A DNA stretch of 33,913 bases from Methanobrevibacter thaueri (GCA_015062925.1 SUTL01000014.1:1-33913), one strand, 5' to 3'; shown: positions 10,470 to 19,049, numbered from the stretch's first letter. Translations and numbers: made by a program. The notes: a model not told the origin generated them from the letters alone.

Positions 10470-11321
10470 TCATTCACCATTAATTAATTCTTTTAATTCA
10501 CAGGCTTTACATATGTTAGCAGAGGTTGGTTCACCACATTTTTCACATTCATTGAGTTTTGTTGAAATTGTATTTTCAAAGGTTAACATTTTTTTAAATG
10601 ATTCCATTACATTATTTTTAATACCCGGATATTGGTCTTCATGAGTGTTTAGGAATTCTTTGATTTTAGCTCTTAGTGATAAATGTGAATAAGGACATTC
10701 ATCTAAATGAATATTAATATCATTTAATATGGCCCACATTCCCACTTCTTTTTCGGGAGTGTTCCATAATGGTTTGATTCTTGGAATGAGTTTTGGATGA
10801 ATCATGTCAAGTTCCGGTCCGAATTTTGAAAATTTAATTGTATCCCCACGGGCAAAACTCATTAAAAAAGATTGAATTTCATCATCTAAATTATGTCCTG
10901 TTGCCATTTTTACTGCACCTAATTCATGTGCGGTTTTATTTAATATGTTTCTTCTGAAAACACCACATGGTATGCATGCGCTTTTAAAATCAGTGTAAAT
11001 ATCATCTAAGGCAAATCCTTCTTCTTCTTTGAAGGATTTTTGAACAAGTTTTATATTTAAATCTTTAGCGTTTTGAACAGCTGAATCTATACCATGTTGT
11101 CTGTAACCTTTTATTCCTTCATCCACACTAATTGCTACTAATTCAAAGTCTAAATAATTCTGATAGTTTTTAAGTGCATGTAGGGTCAGTACACTATCTT
11201 TCCCACCGGATAATGCAATGGCGATTAATTCATCTTCTTTTATTAATTCATAATTTTTAATTAAATTGTTAATTCTTGTAAAAATGTGATTGTTAAATTC
11301 TTCTTTGTTTAATTTTACCAT
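10470..11321 (-). CDS. TtuA/TtcA-family tRNA 2-thiolation ATPase (PP-loop, Fe-S)
   Basis: A PP-loop SGGKDS (38-43) and conserved TGHNLDDEIQSFLM place this with the TtuA/Ncs6/TtcA tRNA thiolases, which adenylate a uridine and insert sulfur. The three cysteines that bind the catalytic [4Fe-4S] cluster are present: CIPC (C116, C119) and DECPYS (C209). A C-terminal zinc knuckle CEKCGEPTSANICKAC is also present. Unusually, the N-terminal CxxC...CxxC zinc finger of TtuA is absent. The protein starts MVKLNKEEFNNHIFTRI, equivalent to the residues after that finger, and an in-frame TAA lies just upstream. It is divergent, with 40 bases of spacer, from the thiamine-binding-type gene. Target position (for example U54 or U34) is not certain. 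Confidence 0.82.
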   Translation of the reverse strand: MVKLNKEEFNNHIFTRINNLIKNYELIKEDELIAIALSGGKDSVLTLHALKNYQNYLDFELVAISVDEGIKGYRQHGIDSAVQNAKDLNIKLVQKSFKEEEGFALDDIYTDFKSACIPCGVFRRNILNKTAHELGAVKMATGHNLDDEIQSFLMSFARGDTIKFSKFGPELDMIHPKLIPRIKPLWNTPEKEVGMWAILNDINIHLDECPYSHLSLRAKIKEFLNTHEDQYPGIKNNVMESFKKMLTFENTISTKLNECEKCGEPTSANICKACELKELINGE

Positions 11322-11361
11322 TACTAAATTATTTTATAGAATGTTGAATAAATAATTTATT

Positions 11362-11667
11362 ATGATTACTTGTGATTTTGCAATACTGCCTGTAGGTGGA
11401 AAAACAACTGAATGTAAAGAATATGTGGCTATTGCCGTTCAATCAATTAAAGATTCCGGACTTAATTATGAATTAACTGGAATGGGAACTCAGATTGAAG
11501 CTGAAAATTTAACTGAATTATACACTGCAATTGCTAATGCTCAGGAAGCTATTTTTAAATTAGGTATTGGTCGGGTGTATACTGTTATTAAAATAGATGA
11601 TCGAAGAGATTTGAAAAATAGAACTTTAGATGTTAAAGTAGATACTGTTGAAAAAATGTTAAAATGA
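11362..11667 (+). CDS. MTH1187/UPF0045-family thiamine-binding-type protein
   Basis: This 101-residue protein, MITCDFAILPVGGKTTECKE at its start with ELTGMGTQIEAENLTELY in the middle, matches the MTH1187/YkoF-like ferredoxin-fold family (UPF0045, formerly DUF77). Members bind thiamine or hydroxymethylpyrimidine-like ligands and form tetramers; the physiological role in methanogens is not established. No Shine-Dalgarno is visible before the ATG, so it may be leaderless. Its stop overlaps a hairpin shared with the convergent DegT gene. Confidence 0.87.
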   Translation: MITCDFAILPVGGKTTECKEYVAIAVQSIKDSGLNYELTGMGTQIEAENLTELYTAIANAQEAIFKLGIGRVYTVIKIDDRRDLKNRTLDVKVDTVEKMLK

Positions 11668-11688
11668 GTTAGAAATTTAATCTAACTC
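11666..11688. terminator. Bidirectional hairpin between convergent genes
   Basis: GAGTTAGA (11666-11673), loop AATTTAA, TCTAACTC (11681-11688) make a perfect 8-bp stem. It overlaps the stop region of the thiamine-binding-type gene and the stop of the DegT gene on the other strand. The position suggests a bidirectional 3'-end signal. Confidence 0.5.
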
Positions 11689-12783
11689 TTCACTAGCAGT
11701 TTTAACTGCATCAATTACAATATCTAAATCTTCTTTTGTAAGTGATGGGTGCACTGGAAGTGAAATTACATTGTCTGCTGCAAGTTCTGCATTTGGACAA
11801 TCCCCATCAAATCCAAGGTATTTGTATATTGGTTGATTGTATAATGGAATTGGATAGTGAATACCTGTTCCAACACCACATTCATTTATAAGATCAACCC
11901 AATCATCCCTATCTCCTTTTTCAACACGAATTGTGTATTGGTGATATACATGTTTTGAACCATAAGCACAGTATGGAGTGATTATTCCATCAACGTTTTT
12001 TAAACCTTCATTTAAATATGCTGCATTTTCAATTCTTTTATCATTAAATTGATCTATTTTGTTTAATTGTGCAAGACCTATTGCTGCTGAAATATCGGTC
12101 ATTCTGAAATTATATCCTATTGCATCATGATGATATCTTACACTTGCTCCATGTGCTCTAAACATTCTTGCTGCTTCAGCTAAGTCTTCATCATCAGTTG
12201 TTATAATTCCTCCTTCTGAAGTAGTCATGTTTTTTGTTGGGTAGAAACTGAAACAAGACATATCCCCCATACTTCCAACTTTTTGTCCGTTGCAGGTTGC
12301 ACCATGTGCTTGTGCAGCATCTTCAATTACTATTAAACCATATTTCTCTGCTATTTCATTGATTTTATCCATGTTTGCTGATTGTCCATATAATTGGACT
12401 GGCAGGATGGCTTTTGTGTTTTCTGTTATTAAATCTTCAATTGCATCCGGATTTAATGTGTATGTTTTCAAATCTATATCTGCGAATACTGGTTTGGCTC
12501 CAGTGTATGCTATAGCATTTCCACTTGCTATGAATGTGAATGGAGATGTTATTACTTCATCTTCAGGCCCTATTTCACATGCCAGTAATGCTGTGTGTAA
12601 TGCTGCAGTTCCTGAGTTAACGGCTATACCATATTCTGTTCCAACCCATTCTGCAAATTTCTGCTCGAATTCCTCAACTTTTGGACCTTGAGCGATCATT
12701 CCTGATTTTAATACTTCAACTACATTTTGTATTTCTTCATCACCAATTATTGGTTTTGCAATAGGGACTTTAATATTTGACAC
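11677..12783 (-). CDS. DegT/DnrJ/EryC1/StrS-family sugar aminotransferase
   Basis: A PLP-dependent fold-type I aminotransferase of the nucleotide-sugar family. Motifs are [13 protein letters not shown] (56-68), [11 protein letters not shown] (152-162) and the Schiff-base lysine K184 in [14 protein letters not shown]. Relatives form 4-amino or 3-amino dideoxy sugars for surface glycans; the sugar here cannot be assigned. I choose the GTG at 12783 because a GGTGA ribosome binding site lies five bases before it and the product then starts [17 protein letters not shown], as in homologues. The ORF track begins four codons earlier at TTG. It stands alone, convergent with the thiamine-binding-type gene and divergent from trm1. 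No other sugar genes are nearby. Confidence 0.9.
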   Translation of the reverse strand: MSNIKVPIAKPIIGDEEIQNVVEVLKSGMIAQGPKVEEFEQKFAEWVGTEYGIAVNSGTAALHTALLACEIGPEDEVITSPFTFIASGNAIAYTGAKPVFADIDLKTYTLNPDAIEDLITENTKAILPVQLYGQSANMDKINEIAEKYGLIVIEDAAQAHGATCNGQKVGSMGDMSCFSFYPTKNMTTSEGGIITTDDEDLAEAARMFRAHGASVRYHHDAIGYNFRMTDISAAIGLAQLNKIDQFNDKRIENAAYLNEGLKNVDGIITPYCAYGSKHVYHQYTIRVEKGDRDDWVDLINECGVGTGIHYPIPLYNQPIYKYLGFDGDCPNAELAADNVISLPVHPSLTKEDLDIVIDAVKTASEELD

Positions 12784-12881
12784 AATTATCACCAAATAGT
12801 TTTAATTAGATATTATAATAATATATAAATTTAATAATATTTAAAATATATTATAAATAGATAAAATATAAGTGATATTTA

Positions 12882-14042
12882 ATGGATGAATATAAAATTA
12901 AAAGTATTAAAGAAGGATTGACAAAAATTGAATTTCCTGAATTTGACAAGGTTTCATCAGCCGCACCAGTTTTTTATAATCCCCACATGGAATTAAATAG
13001 GGATTTATCCATTCTTGCAATACAAGTATTTCAAAAGGAACAAAATCGACCTATAAATATTTGTGATTTATTTGGAGGTAGTGGAATACGTGGAATCCGA
13101 TATAAAAAGGAAATAGATAATGTTGAAAATGTTTATATTAATGATATTAGTGAAACTGCCAATGAATTTGAAAAACATAATATTGAGTTGAATAATCTGG
13201 AGAATGTTGAAGTTTATCAGCATGATGCCAGTATGTTTTTAAGATTGAAACGTGGAGAGTTTGATGTTATTGATATTGATCCTTTTGGAACTCCTTCTCC
13301 ATTTTTAGATTCCGCCGGTTATTGTGCTAGAAGAGATTCATTATTATGTGTTACAGCAACTGATACTTCTGCATTGTGCGGAACATATATTGAACCTTGT
13401 ATTCGAAAGTATAATTCAAAACCATATAAAAGTGAATATTGTCACGAAACTGGAATTAGGATTCTTGCAGGTTTTGTGGCTCTTACTCTTTCTAAATATG
13501 CTAAATTCATTGAAGTTAAAATGTCACACAGTACTGAGCATTATATGAGATTATATCTTGAAATTAAAAAAGGTTCAAAAAAGACTGATGCTTCTCTGAA
13601 AAATATTGGTTATATTAGTCATTGTAAAAATTGTTTGCATAGGCAGAGCAGTTATGGTCTTGCAAGTCCTATTGATGATGTGTGTCCTGTTTGTGGTGAG
13701 AAATTGGTGCATGCAGGTCCGTTATGGTTGGGAAGTATTCAAAATAAGGAATTTATTGAAAAAATGATTTTTGAAGCAGATTGTAAAACAATTAATTCCG
13801 AAAAAGAAGCTTTAAAATTGTTAAATAAATGTCTTATTGAAGCTGATGCCCCAGTTAGTTTTTATGATGTTCATAGTATCTGTAAATCTTTAAAATTGAG
13901 TGCTCCGAAGTTTGATTTGATTTTGGATTGTCTTGAAGATGAAGGATTTAAAGCTATTAAAACTCATTTTAATCCATTAGGTATTAAAAGTGATTGTAGT
14001 ATTGAAGATATTAAGAATATTTTAATTAAATTAAATAAATGA
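12882..14042 (+). CDS. trm1: tRNA (guanine(26)-N2)-dimethyltransferase
   Basis: Trm1 makes N2,N2-dimethylguanosine at tRNA position 26 using SAM. The 386-residue protein has the SAM motif DLFGGSGIRG (62-71), the catalytic IDIDPFGTPSPF motif (130-141) and a C-terminal zinc cluster (CKNC, then CPVCG, about 250-273). The start MDEYKIKSIKEGLTKIEF is family-typical, and a GTGAT element about five bases before the ATG matches the archaeal anti-Shine-Dalgarno. The divergent DegT gene shares a roughly 100-base AT-rich spacer. A 9-bp hairpin terminator follows. Confidence 0.94.
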   Translation: MDEYKIKSIKEGLTKIEFPEFDKVSSAAPVFYNPHMELNRDLSILAIQVFQKEQNRPINICDLFGGSGIRGIRYKKEIDNVENVYINDISETANEFEKHNIELNNLENVEVYQHDASMFLRLKRGEFDVIDIDPFGTPSPFLDSAGYCARRDSLLCVTATDTSALCGTYIEPCIRKYNSKPYKSEYCHETGIRILAGFVALTLSKYAKFIEVKMSHSTEHYMRLYLEIKKGSKKTDASLKNIGYISHCKNCLHRQSSYGLASPIDDVCPVCGEKLVHAGPLWLGSIQNKEFIEKMIFEADCKTINSEKEALKLLNKCLIEADAPVSFYDVHSICKSLKLSAPKFDLILDCLEDEGFKAIKTHFNPLGIKSDCSIEDIKNILIKLNK

Positions 14043-14053
14043 CATATTTATAT

Positions 14054-14108
14054 GAATTCATTATATTTTTATCCAATGAATTCTTATATAATAATTTATT
14101 TTTGTTAA
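14054..14108 (+). terminator. Hairpin terminator after trm1
   Basis: GAATTCATT (14054-14062) pairs with AATGAATTC (14075-14083), with a further 4-bp outer helix after one mismatch. A T-rich stretch (TTATTTTTGTT) follows. It lies directly after the trm1 stop. Confidence 0.55.
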
Positions 14109-14193
14109 ATTTATATAAAAAACATGTTAAGTAAAAATTACTTTTAGTGAATTTTACAATAAAATTCATGAAAAAATAAATAAAATACAAAAA

Positions 14194-14247
14194 CTTTTAT
14201 ATATTATAAAAATCTTACAATAATCTATACAGATTAATGTAGTACAT
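14194..14247 (+). promoter_or_regulatory. Promoter and candidate operator of the Lrp/AsnC gene
   Basis: A TATA box CTTTTATATATT (about 14194-14205) predicts a start of transcription near 14228-14232. Two dyads cover that point: AATCT-atac-AGATT (14222-14235) and the odd palindrome ATGTA-G-TACAT (14237-14247). Lrp-family proteins commonly repress their own gene from sites overlapping the start of transcription, so this is a good autoregulatory operator candidate. Confidence 0.5.
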
Positions 14248-14293
14248 ATTAATCAACCATTTTAAAATTAATAAAAACTAAAGGAGAGATAAA

Positions 14294-14770
14294 ATGGTAA
14301 AAACAAAAAATAATATTGTGAAACTTGATGACACCGATGTTAAAATCTTAAAAATAATCAATGAAGATGTGAGAACATCATACAGACAAATATCCCGCAG
14401 TTTAGAAGTGTCTGTAGGAACAGTTCACAATCGTATTGACAAAATGGTAAAATCAGGAGTTATCAAAAAATTCTCCCCAGTTATTGACCATGAAAAATTA
14501 GGTTTTGTACTAACCACAATCATAGGAGTCAGAGTAAAAGGTGGAAAACTTAAAAACTGGGAAGAAAAAACATTCTTTAACAAAAATGTAGTTGGAATCT
14601 ATGATGTTACAGGAGAATACGATGCATTCTTAATAGCAAAATTCAGAAACACCAACGAATTAAATGCATTTATTAAAGAATTACTAAAAGATCCAATTAT
14701 AGAAAGAACCTACACCCAAACAGTTCTTGATGTAATTAAAGAAGATATGGGATCTTCAAATATCTTATAA
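14294..14770 (+). CDS. Lrp/AsnC-family transcriptional regulator
   Basis: The N-terminal winged helix-turn-helix (about 12-65: DVKILKIINEDVRTSYRQIS, VGTVHNRIDKMVKSGVIKKF) is followed by an AsnC/RAM ligand-binding domain (about 70-150: VVGIYDVTGEYDAFLIAKF). At 158 residues it is typical of feast/famine regulators that form dimers or octamers and respond to amino acids. The effector is unknown. A GGAGAG ribosome binding site precedes the ATG by about six bases. It is monocistronic: it has its own promoter with dyads and is followed by a hairpin terminator. Its neighbour mptA is a possible target, but this is only positional inference. Confidence 0.93.
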   Translation: MVKTKNNIVKLDDTDVKILKIINEDVRTSYRQISRSLEVSVGTVHNRIDKMVKSGVIKKFSPVIDHEKLGFVLTTIIGVRVKGGKLKNWEEKTFFNKNVVGIYDVTGEYDAFLIAKFRNTNELNAFIKELLKDPIIERTYTQTVLDVIKEDMGSSNIL

Positions 14771-14803
14771 AAAGTAGTTTAAAACTACTTTTACTATTTT
14801 TTA
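14770..14803 (+). terminator. Hairpin terminator after the Lrp gene
   Basis: AAAAGTAG-tttaaaa-CTACTTTT (14770-14792, up to 11 bp if the loop is closed) overlaps the stop codon and is followed by ACTATTTTTT. It separates the regulator from mptA. Confidence 0.6.
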
Positions 14804-14853
14804 AATACCATTCAAAAATAACATATTTATATTAAAAACTATTTTTTCATTTA

Positions 14854-14909
14854 ACTATATAAACAAAGAAATATAATATACTAAGTATTATTACAATGTA
14901 AATAGAGGT
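14854..14909 (+). promoter_or_regulatory. mptA promoter and ribosome binding site
   Basis: The TATA box ACTATATAAAC (14854-14864) predicts a transcript start near 14885. GAGGT at 14905-14909 lies seven bases before the TTG start, which supports that unusual start codon. Confidence 0.55.
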
Positions 14910-14916
14910 TATTAAA

Positions 14917-15855
14917 TTGGCAGTTTGCTTACCCGATACTCAAGACGATACTCCAAAAGTGCCTATAAAATTAACTAGAGTAGGTGTAACTGGAGTTAAA
15001 AAATTATTACAACTTGAAAGAATTAATAAAAGACCTATAATTTTACTACCTACTTTTGATGCATTTGTAGACTTACCAAGTGATCAAAAAGGAGTACACA
15101 TGTCTAGGAACCCGGAAGCCATTAGCGAAGTTCTTGAAACCGTAGCTAAAGACTCCACAGTAGATGTTGAATCATTATGCGCAAAAATCGTAGCTAAAAT
15201 GATGACAAAACATGAATATGCAAAGCGTGTGGAAATTTCAATGACCACAGACTATATGTTTTTAAAAGAATCACCTGTTACCAAAAACAAAACCCAAGAA
15301 ATAGCACATTTAAAAGCAAAAGCTATTGGATTTAGAGATGAAGACGGTAACATTGACATTAGAAAAAGCATAGGTGCTGAACTTATTGGAATGACAGTTT
15401 GCCCATGTGCACAGGAATCAGTGAAAGAATCAAATAAAAACCAACTATTAGAATTCTTAGATGAAGAAACAACACAAAAAGTATTAGATACTGTTACTTT
15501 TGCTTCACATAACCAAAGAGGCGTAGGAACTCTATTAATTGAAGTTCCAGAAGATAGAATTGTGAAAGCAGAAGATTTGATTGACATTATTGAAACTTCA
15601 ATGAGTTCTCCAGTATGTGAATTACTTAAAAGACCAGATGAAAATGCAACAGTAATGAACGCTCATGCAAAACCAGTATTCGTTGAAGATTGTGTTAGAA
15701 ACATGATTGAAAAAATTGTTGAAAAATACTCAGATTTCCCAGATGACACATTAATAACAGCTCGTCAAGAAAATCAAGAAAGTATCCATAGACACAATGC
15801 TTTTGCAGAAAAAATAACAACACTTGGAGAGTTAAAAGAAGAATTAAATATCTAA
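14917..15855 (+). CDS. mptA: GTP cyclohydrolase IV (MptA), tetrahydromethanopterin biosynthesis
   Basis: MptA is the Fe(II)-dependent GTP cyclohydrolase that makes 7,8-dihydroneopterin 2',3'-cyclic phosphate, the first step of methanopterin synthesis. The 312-residue product starts MAVCLPDTQDDTPKVPI and contains the GMTVCPCAQ motif (158-166) and FASHNQRGVGTLLIEVP, typical of the GTP cyclohydrolase IV/FolE2 family. The start is TTG with a good GAGGT. The following small gene begins 16 bases later and cofG soon after. This is a likely three-gene operon linking the two one-carbon and hydride carriers, methanopterin and F420. Confidence 0.94.
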   Translation: MAVCLPDTQDDTPKVPIKLTRVGVTGVKKLLQLERINKRPIILLPTFDAFVDLPSDQKGVHMSRNPEAISEVLETVAKDSTVDVESLCAKIVAKMMTKHEYAKRVEISMTTDYMFLKESPVTKNKTQEIAHLKAKAIGFRDEDGNIDIRKSIGAELIGMTVCPCAQESVKESNKNQLLEFLDEETTQKVLDTVTFASHNQRGVGTLLIEVPEDRIVKAEDLIDIIETSMSSPVCELLKRPDENATVMNAHAKPVFVEDCVRNMIEKIVEKYSDFPDDTLITARQENQESIHRHNAFAEKITTLGELKEELNI

Positions 15856-15871
15856 AAAAGGATATGATTTA

Positions 15872-16312
15872 ATGAAAAAAACATATGAAATCGCAGGTCA
15901 AGTAATGGGATTTTTTGATGCATTCAAAGGATCAAGACCTGCAATGGATAATGAAAGAATTCTAATCGTAAGAGGAAGATCAAGAAAAATCCTACCATTA
16001 GACCAACTCGATTCAAAAATCAAAGAAATCGGTGAAATAATTGGTGGAACTGAAATTGATGCTGATTCTGAAAAAATCACAAAAATCCTTGAAGTTGGAA
16101 ATAAAAATATTCAAAAAAGCGAAAATACAACTGAAAACATAGACAGTCATGGATTCAGCAGAATGAAAGAAGAATTAGAATCAATGGGTCTTGTAGTAGC
16201 ATATAAAGTCTTTGAACTTCCTAATTTTGATGTAATTATTGCAATATGGGAAGATAAACATGAAATCCCACCATTATATGTTGAAGTAACTGTTTCAGAA
16301 CGTGACGATTAA
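15872..16312 (+). CDS. Uncharacterised methanogen protein, possibly DUF2120
   Basis: The 146-residue product resembles, from memory, the DUF2120 family of methanogen proteins; I am not certain of the family. It starts MKKTYEIAGQVMGFFDAFKG, continues with SRPAMDNERILIVRGRSRK, and ends in a strand-rich part (NFDVIIAIWEDKHEIPPLY). No metal motif, signal peptide or membrane helix is visible. AAAAAAGGA precedes the ATG. It lies 16 bases after mptA and two bases before cofG, so it is cotranscribed with coenzyme biosynthesis genes. A role in methanopterin or F420 metabolism is a reasonable positional guess. Confidence 0.75.
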   Translation: MKKTYEIAGQVMGFFDAFKGSRPAMDNERILIVRGRSRKILPLDQLDSKIKEIGEIIGGTEIDADSEKITKILEVGNKNIQKSENTTENIDSHGFSRMKEELESMGLVVAYKVFELPNFDVIIAIWEDKHEIPPLYVEVTVSERDD

Positions 16313-16314
16313 AA

Positions 16315-17415
16315 ATGACATCAAATTTAACTAAAAAAGATATTCTCCATATATTAAATTCAAAAAAAAGCGACATAATAAAATTTATGAACGAAACCGC
16401 AAAATATAGGGAGAATAATCTAATTACTTATTCTAAAAATATTTTCATACCATTAACCGAAATCTGCAAAAACGACTGTGGATATTGTAATTTTAAAAAA
16501 AACCCTAATGATCCACATGCAATAATTTTAAAAACAAAAAAAGAAATATTGGAAAGTTTAAAAGAAGCTGAAAAATATGGTTGTAAAGAAGCCATGTTTG
16601 CTTTTGGTGAAGATGCAGATGAAGAAGCAATTGTTCGAGAAAAACTAGCTGAATACGGATATGACTCAATGACTGATTATGTGTGTGATGTTTGTCAAAT
16701 GACTTTAGATGAAACAACACTCCTACCCCATACTAATGGTGGAAATTATTCATATGAAGATTTGAAAAAACTTAAAGAAGTTAATGCATCTATGGGTTTG
16801 ATGCTTGAAAATTCATCTGAAAGGTTAATGGACTTGCCAGCTCATAAAAAAAGTCCCGGTAAACATCCGAAAACTAGAATTGAAACAATTGCTAATGCAG
16901 GTAAACTTAAAATCCCTTATACTACTGGAATATTAATTGGAATTGGTGAGACAAAAGAAGAAATTGCCGAATCATTATTAAAAATTAGAGAGTTATATGA
17001 TGAATATGGTCATATTCAGGAGGTTATTATTCAGAATTTCACACCAATACCAGGTATTGAAATGGAAAATTCTCCTGAACCGAGTTTTTTAGATATGATT
17101 AGAACTGTTATTGCCGGATGTTTAGTGTTTAAAGACACTGATGTTAGTATACAGGTGCCTCCGAATTTAAATAATGATACTGCTCAGATATTTTTATTAT
17201 GTGGTGCTGATGATTGGGGTGGTGTTTCACCGGTGACTCCTGATTTTGTTAATATAACTTCTCCTTGGCCGGGAATTGATGAGCTTGAAAATTTAACAAC
17301 TGATGCTGGTTTTAATTTAGTTGAAAGATTATGTGTTTATGATAAATATATTAATCCTGAATGGTTAAATGAATATATACTGGAAAAAATTACTAATATA
17401 TCCGAGCATCAATAA
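16315..17415 (+). CDS. cofG: FO synthase subunit 1 (7,8-didemethyl-8-hydroxy-5-deazariboflavin synthase, CofG)
   Basis: CofG is a radical SAM enzyme that, with CofH, builds the deazaflavin FO of coenzyme F420 from tyrosine and 5-amino-6-ribitylamino-uracil. The cluster motif CX3CX2C is CKNDCGYC (C51, C55, C58). FAFGEDADEE and TTGILIGIGETKEE are typical of CofG. Length (366 aa) is close to the family norm. The ATG begins two bases after the preceding stop. The 3' end overlaps the convergent taw2 by 23 bases. cofH is not in the window. Confidence 0.94.
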   Translation: MTSNLTKKDILHILNSKKSDIIKFMNETAKYRENNLITYSKNIFIPLTEICKNDCGYCNFKKNPNDPHAIILKTKKEILESLKEAEKYGCKEAMFAFGEDADEEAIVREKLAEYGYDSMTDYVCDVCQMTLDETTLLPHTNGGNYSYEDLKKLKEVNASMGLMLENSSERLMDLPAHKKSPGKHPKTRIETIANAGKLKIPYTTGILIGIGETKEEIAESLLKIRELYDEYGHIQEVIIQNFTPIPGIEMENSPEPSFLDMIRTVIAGCLVFKDTDVSIQVPPNLNNDTAQIFLLCGADDWGGVSPVTPDFVNITSPWPGIDELENLTTDAGFNLVERLCVYDKYINPEWLNEYILEKITNISEHQ

Positions 17416-18121
17416 CTACATGCTCTACACCAGGAGCATATTTTTTAATTTTATTTATTTTAATTAATTCTACTTCACGATTATTTGCCTGGGAGATTAT
17501 TCTTTCAATAGGTCTTGTTTTCATTAGTTTTTCTGGAACTGTTTCATGATAATGTAAAATTCCTCCTTTGTTTAAACTGTTTATTGCTGTTTTCAGATAA
17601 TGGTGTGTTGTTTTAACATATCCCATTATAATTCTATCAGCTTTATATTTGGGAGTGATTTGCATGCAGTCCCCGAGAACTGGTGTTATGTTTGTTATTT
17701 TATTCAGTTTTATGTTTTCACATAAAAAATGATATGAATTCGGGTTGATTTCTATTGAAATTACTTTTTTGGGATTTGCATGAACCCCTATTGGGATGGA
17801 GAAATAACCTATTCCTGCAAACATATCTATTATTGTTTCATTATCAGTTACTTGTTTTGCTATTCTTAATCTTTCATTATTATTTCCTTTTGACCACATT
17901 ACTTTGGATAAATCTAATTTAAATAAACATCCGTTTTCTTTATTTATTGTTTCTGTTTCATTCCCATAGAGTATTTTATACACTGGTTCTCTTTTGGTTC
18001 CTTGAATATGATCTATTTCCATTATTGTTTTTACTTTATGTTTTGTGGAAAGTTCTTTATAGTCCTGATTTGGATATTGTTTATCTAAGATTAAAATATC
18101 GCCTATTTTTTTATATTTCAT
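17393..18121 (-). CDS. taw2: Wyosine biosynthesis aminocarboxypropyltransferase Taw2 (TYW2 family)
   Basis: This 242-residue class I fold enzyme has the SAM motif IIDMFAGIGYFSIPIG (97-112) and the acidic strand-2 motif SIEINPNS. The segments DRIIMGYVKTTHHYL (162-176) and ILHYHETVPEKLM match archaeal Taw2, which transfers the 3-amino-3-carboxypropyl group of SAM onto 4-demethylwyosine-37 of tRNA-Phe. The Trm5 methyltransferases differ in that region, so Taw2 is preferred over Trm5. The C-terminus KKYAPGVEHVVIDARIY is also Taw2-like. It is divergent from psmB and convergent, with overlap, with cofG. Confidence 0.87.
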   Translation of the reverse strand: MKYKKIGDILILDKQYPNQDYKELSTKHKVKTIMEIDHIQGTKREPVYKILYGNETETINKENGCLFKLDLSKVMWSKGNNNERLRIAKQVTDNETIIDMFAGIGYFSIPIGVHANPKKVISIEINPNSYHFLCENIKLNKITNITPVLGDCMQITPKYKADRIIMGYVKTTHHYLKTAINSLNKGGILHYHETVPEKLMKTRPIERIISQANNREVELIKINKIKKYAPGVEHVVIDARIY

Positions 18122-18301
18122 TTTATTATTACCTCATGAAAGAAAAACTTTATATATTTTAATAGCTAATATTTATATTGTTAGTTTTATACTAAAATAT
18201 ATTGATTCTGATTTTAAATAAATTAATTTAAATTTTGTTATAAACCTATAAGTAGTATGAATAATTATATTGTTTTAAATACTTATACGAGGTGTATTTA
18301 A
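18122..18301. promoter_or_regulatory. Divergent spacer between taw2 and psmB
   Basis: The 180-base spacer is AT-rich and holds no gene. A TATA-like GTTATAAACC (about 18237-18246) and a GAGGTG ribosome binding site (18289-18294, seven bases before the ATG) serve psmB. For taw2, TATA-like sequences around 18151-18160 (minus AAAATATATAAAG) are the best candidate. Confidence 0.4.
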
Positions 18302-18919
18302 ATGGATGATAAAATATTAGAAGGTACAACTACCGTTGGAATTACTTGTAAAGACGGTGTTGTATTTGCAAGCGAAAGAAGAGCAAGTATGGGAAACCTT
18401 GTTGCTCATAAAGTAGCAGAAAAAATATTTAAAATTGATGATCACATTGTAACAACCATTGCAGGTTCTGTTGGAGATGCTCAAAGTTTAATGAAAGTTA
18501 TTGAAGCAGAAGTTTCCTTATATCAAATGAGAAATAATGATACTATTAGTGTTAAAGCAGCTGCATCATTAACTGCTAATATCTTACGTTCAGGACCAAT
18601 GTATGTTCAAACATTACTTGGTGGAATGGATGGTGATAAACCGTCTCTTTACTCACTTGACCCTGCAGGTGGTATGATTGGAGATACTTATATCTCAACT
18701 GGATCTGGTTCCATCGTAGCTTACGGTGTACTTGAAGATAGATTCAGAGATGATTTAACAACTGACGAAGGAATTGAAATAGCCATAAGAGCTATTAGAG
18801 CTGCTGCTGAACGTGACACTTATTCCGGAAATGGATATTTAGTTGCTAAAGTGGATAAAAACGGCTTTGAAATGTTAGATAATGAAAAAATTAATAAAAT
18901 TCTTAAAAAAATAAAGTAA
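18302..18919 (+). CDS. psmB: Archaeal 20S proteasome beta subunit
   Basis: PsmB forms the catalytic inner rings of the 20S proteasome. An eight-residue propeptide MDDKILEG precedes the N-terminal nucleophile threonine (T9) in GTTTVGITCKDG, and autocleavage is expected between G8 and T9. The active-site partners E25 in ASERRAS and K41 in AEKIF correspond to E17 and K33 of the mature enzyme. Length (205 aa) is normal. GAGGTG provides a good ribosome binding site. The alpha subunit is not in the window. The gene is followed by a 130-base structured gap and then fttA. Confidence 0.96.
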   Translation: MDDKILEGTTTVGITCKDGVVFASERRASMGNLVAHKVAEKIFKIDDHIVTTIAGSVGDAQSLMKVIEAEVSLYQMRNNDTISVKAAASLTANILRSGPMYVQTLLGGMDGDKPSLYSLDPAGGMIGDTYISTGSGSIVAYGVLEDRFRDDLTTDEGIEIAIRAIRAAAERDTYSGNGYLVAKVDKNGFEMLDNEKINKILKKIK

Positions 18920-18961
18920 AAACTAATTTTTCATAAACTAACTATTTTTTCATATACAATA

Positions 18962-19044
18962 GTGTAGATAGTTTAGGGAATTTAACTAATTATAGCGAAA
19001 AAGCTTTCGTAAACTATTTTCCTACACAAACTTTTTTTGAAGGG
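18962..19044 (+). promoter_or_regulatory. Attenuator-like hairpin plus U-tract in the fttA leader
   Basis: GTGTAG-ATAGTTTA (18962-18975) pairs with TAAACTAT (19010-19017) and CTACAC (19022-19027). This gives 14 base pairs interrupted only by a 4-nt bulge (TTTC) on the right arm. The apical part contains a small CGAAA-aagc-TTTCG hairpin (18996-19009). A C plus seven Ts (19031-19038) follows, then GAAGGG and the ATG of fttA at 19050. The layout resembles an intrinsic terminator or attenuator placed between psmB and fttA. Confidence 0.6.
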
Positions 19045-19049
19045 ATTAT

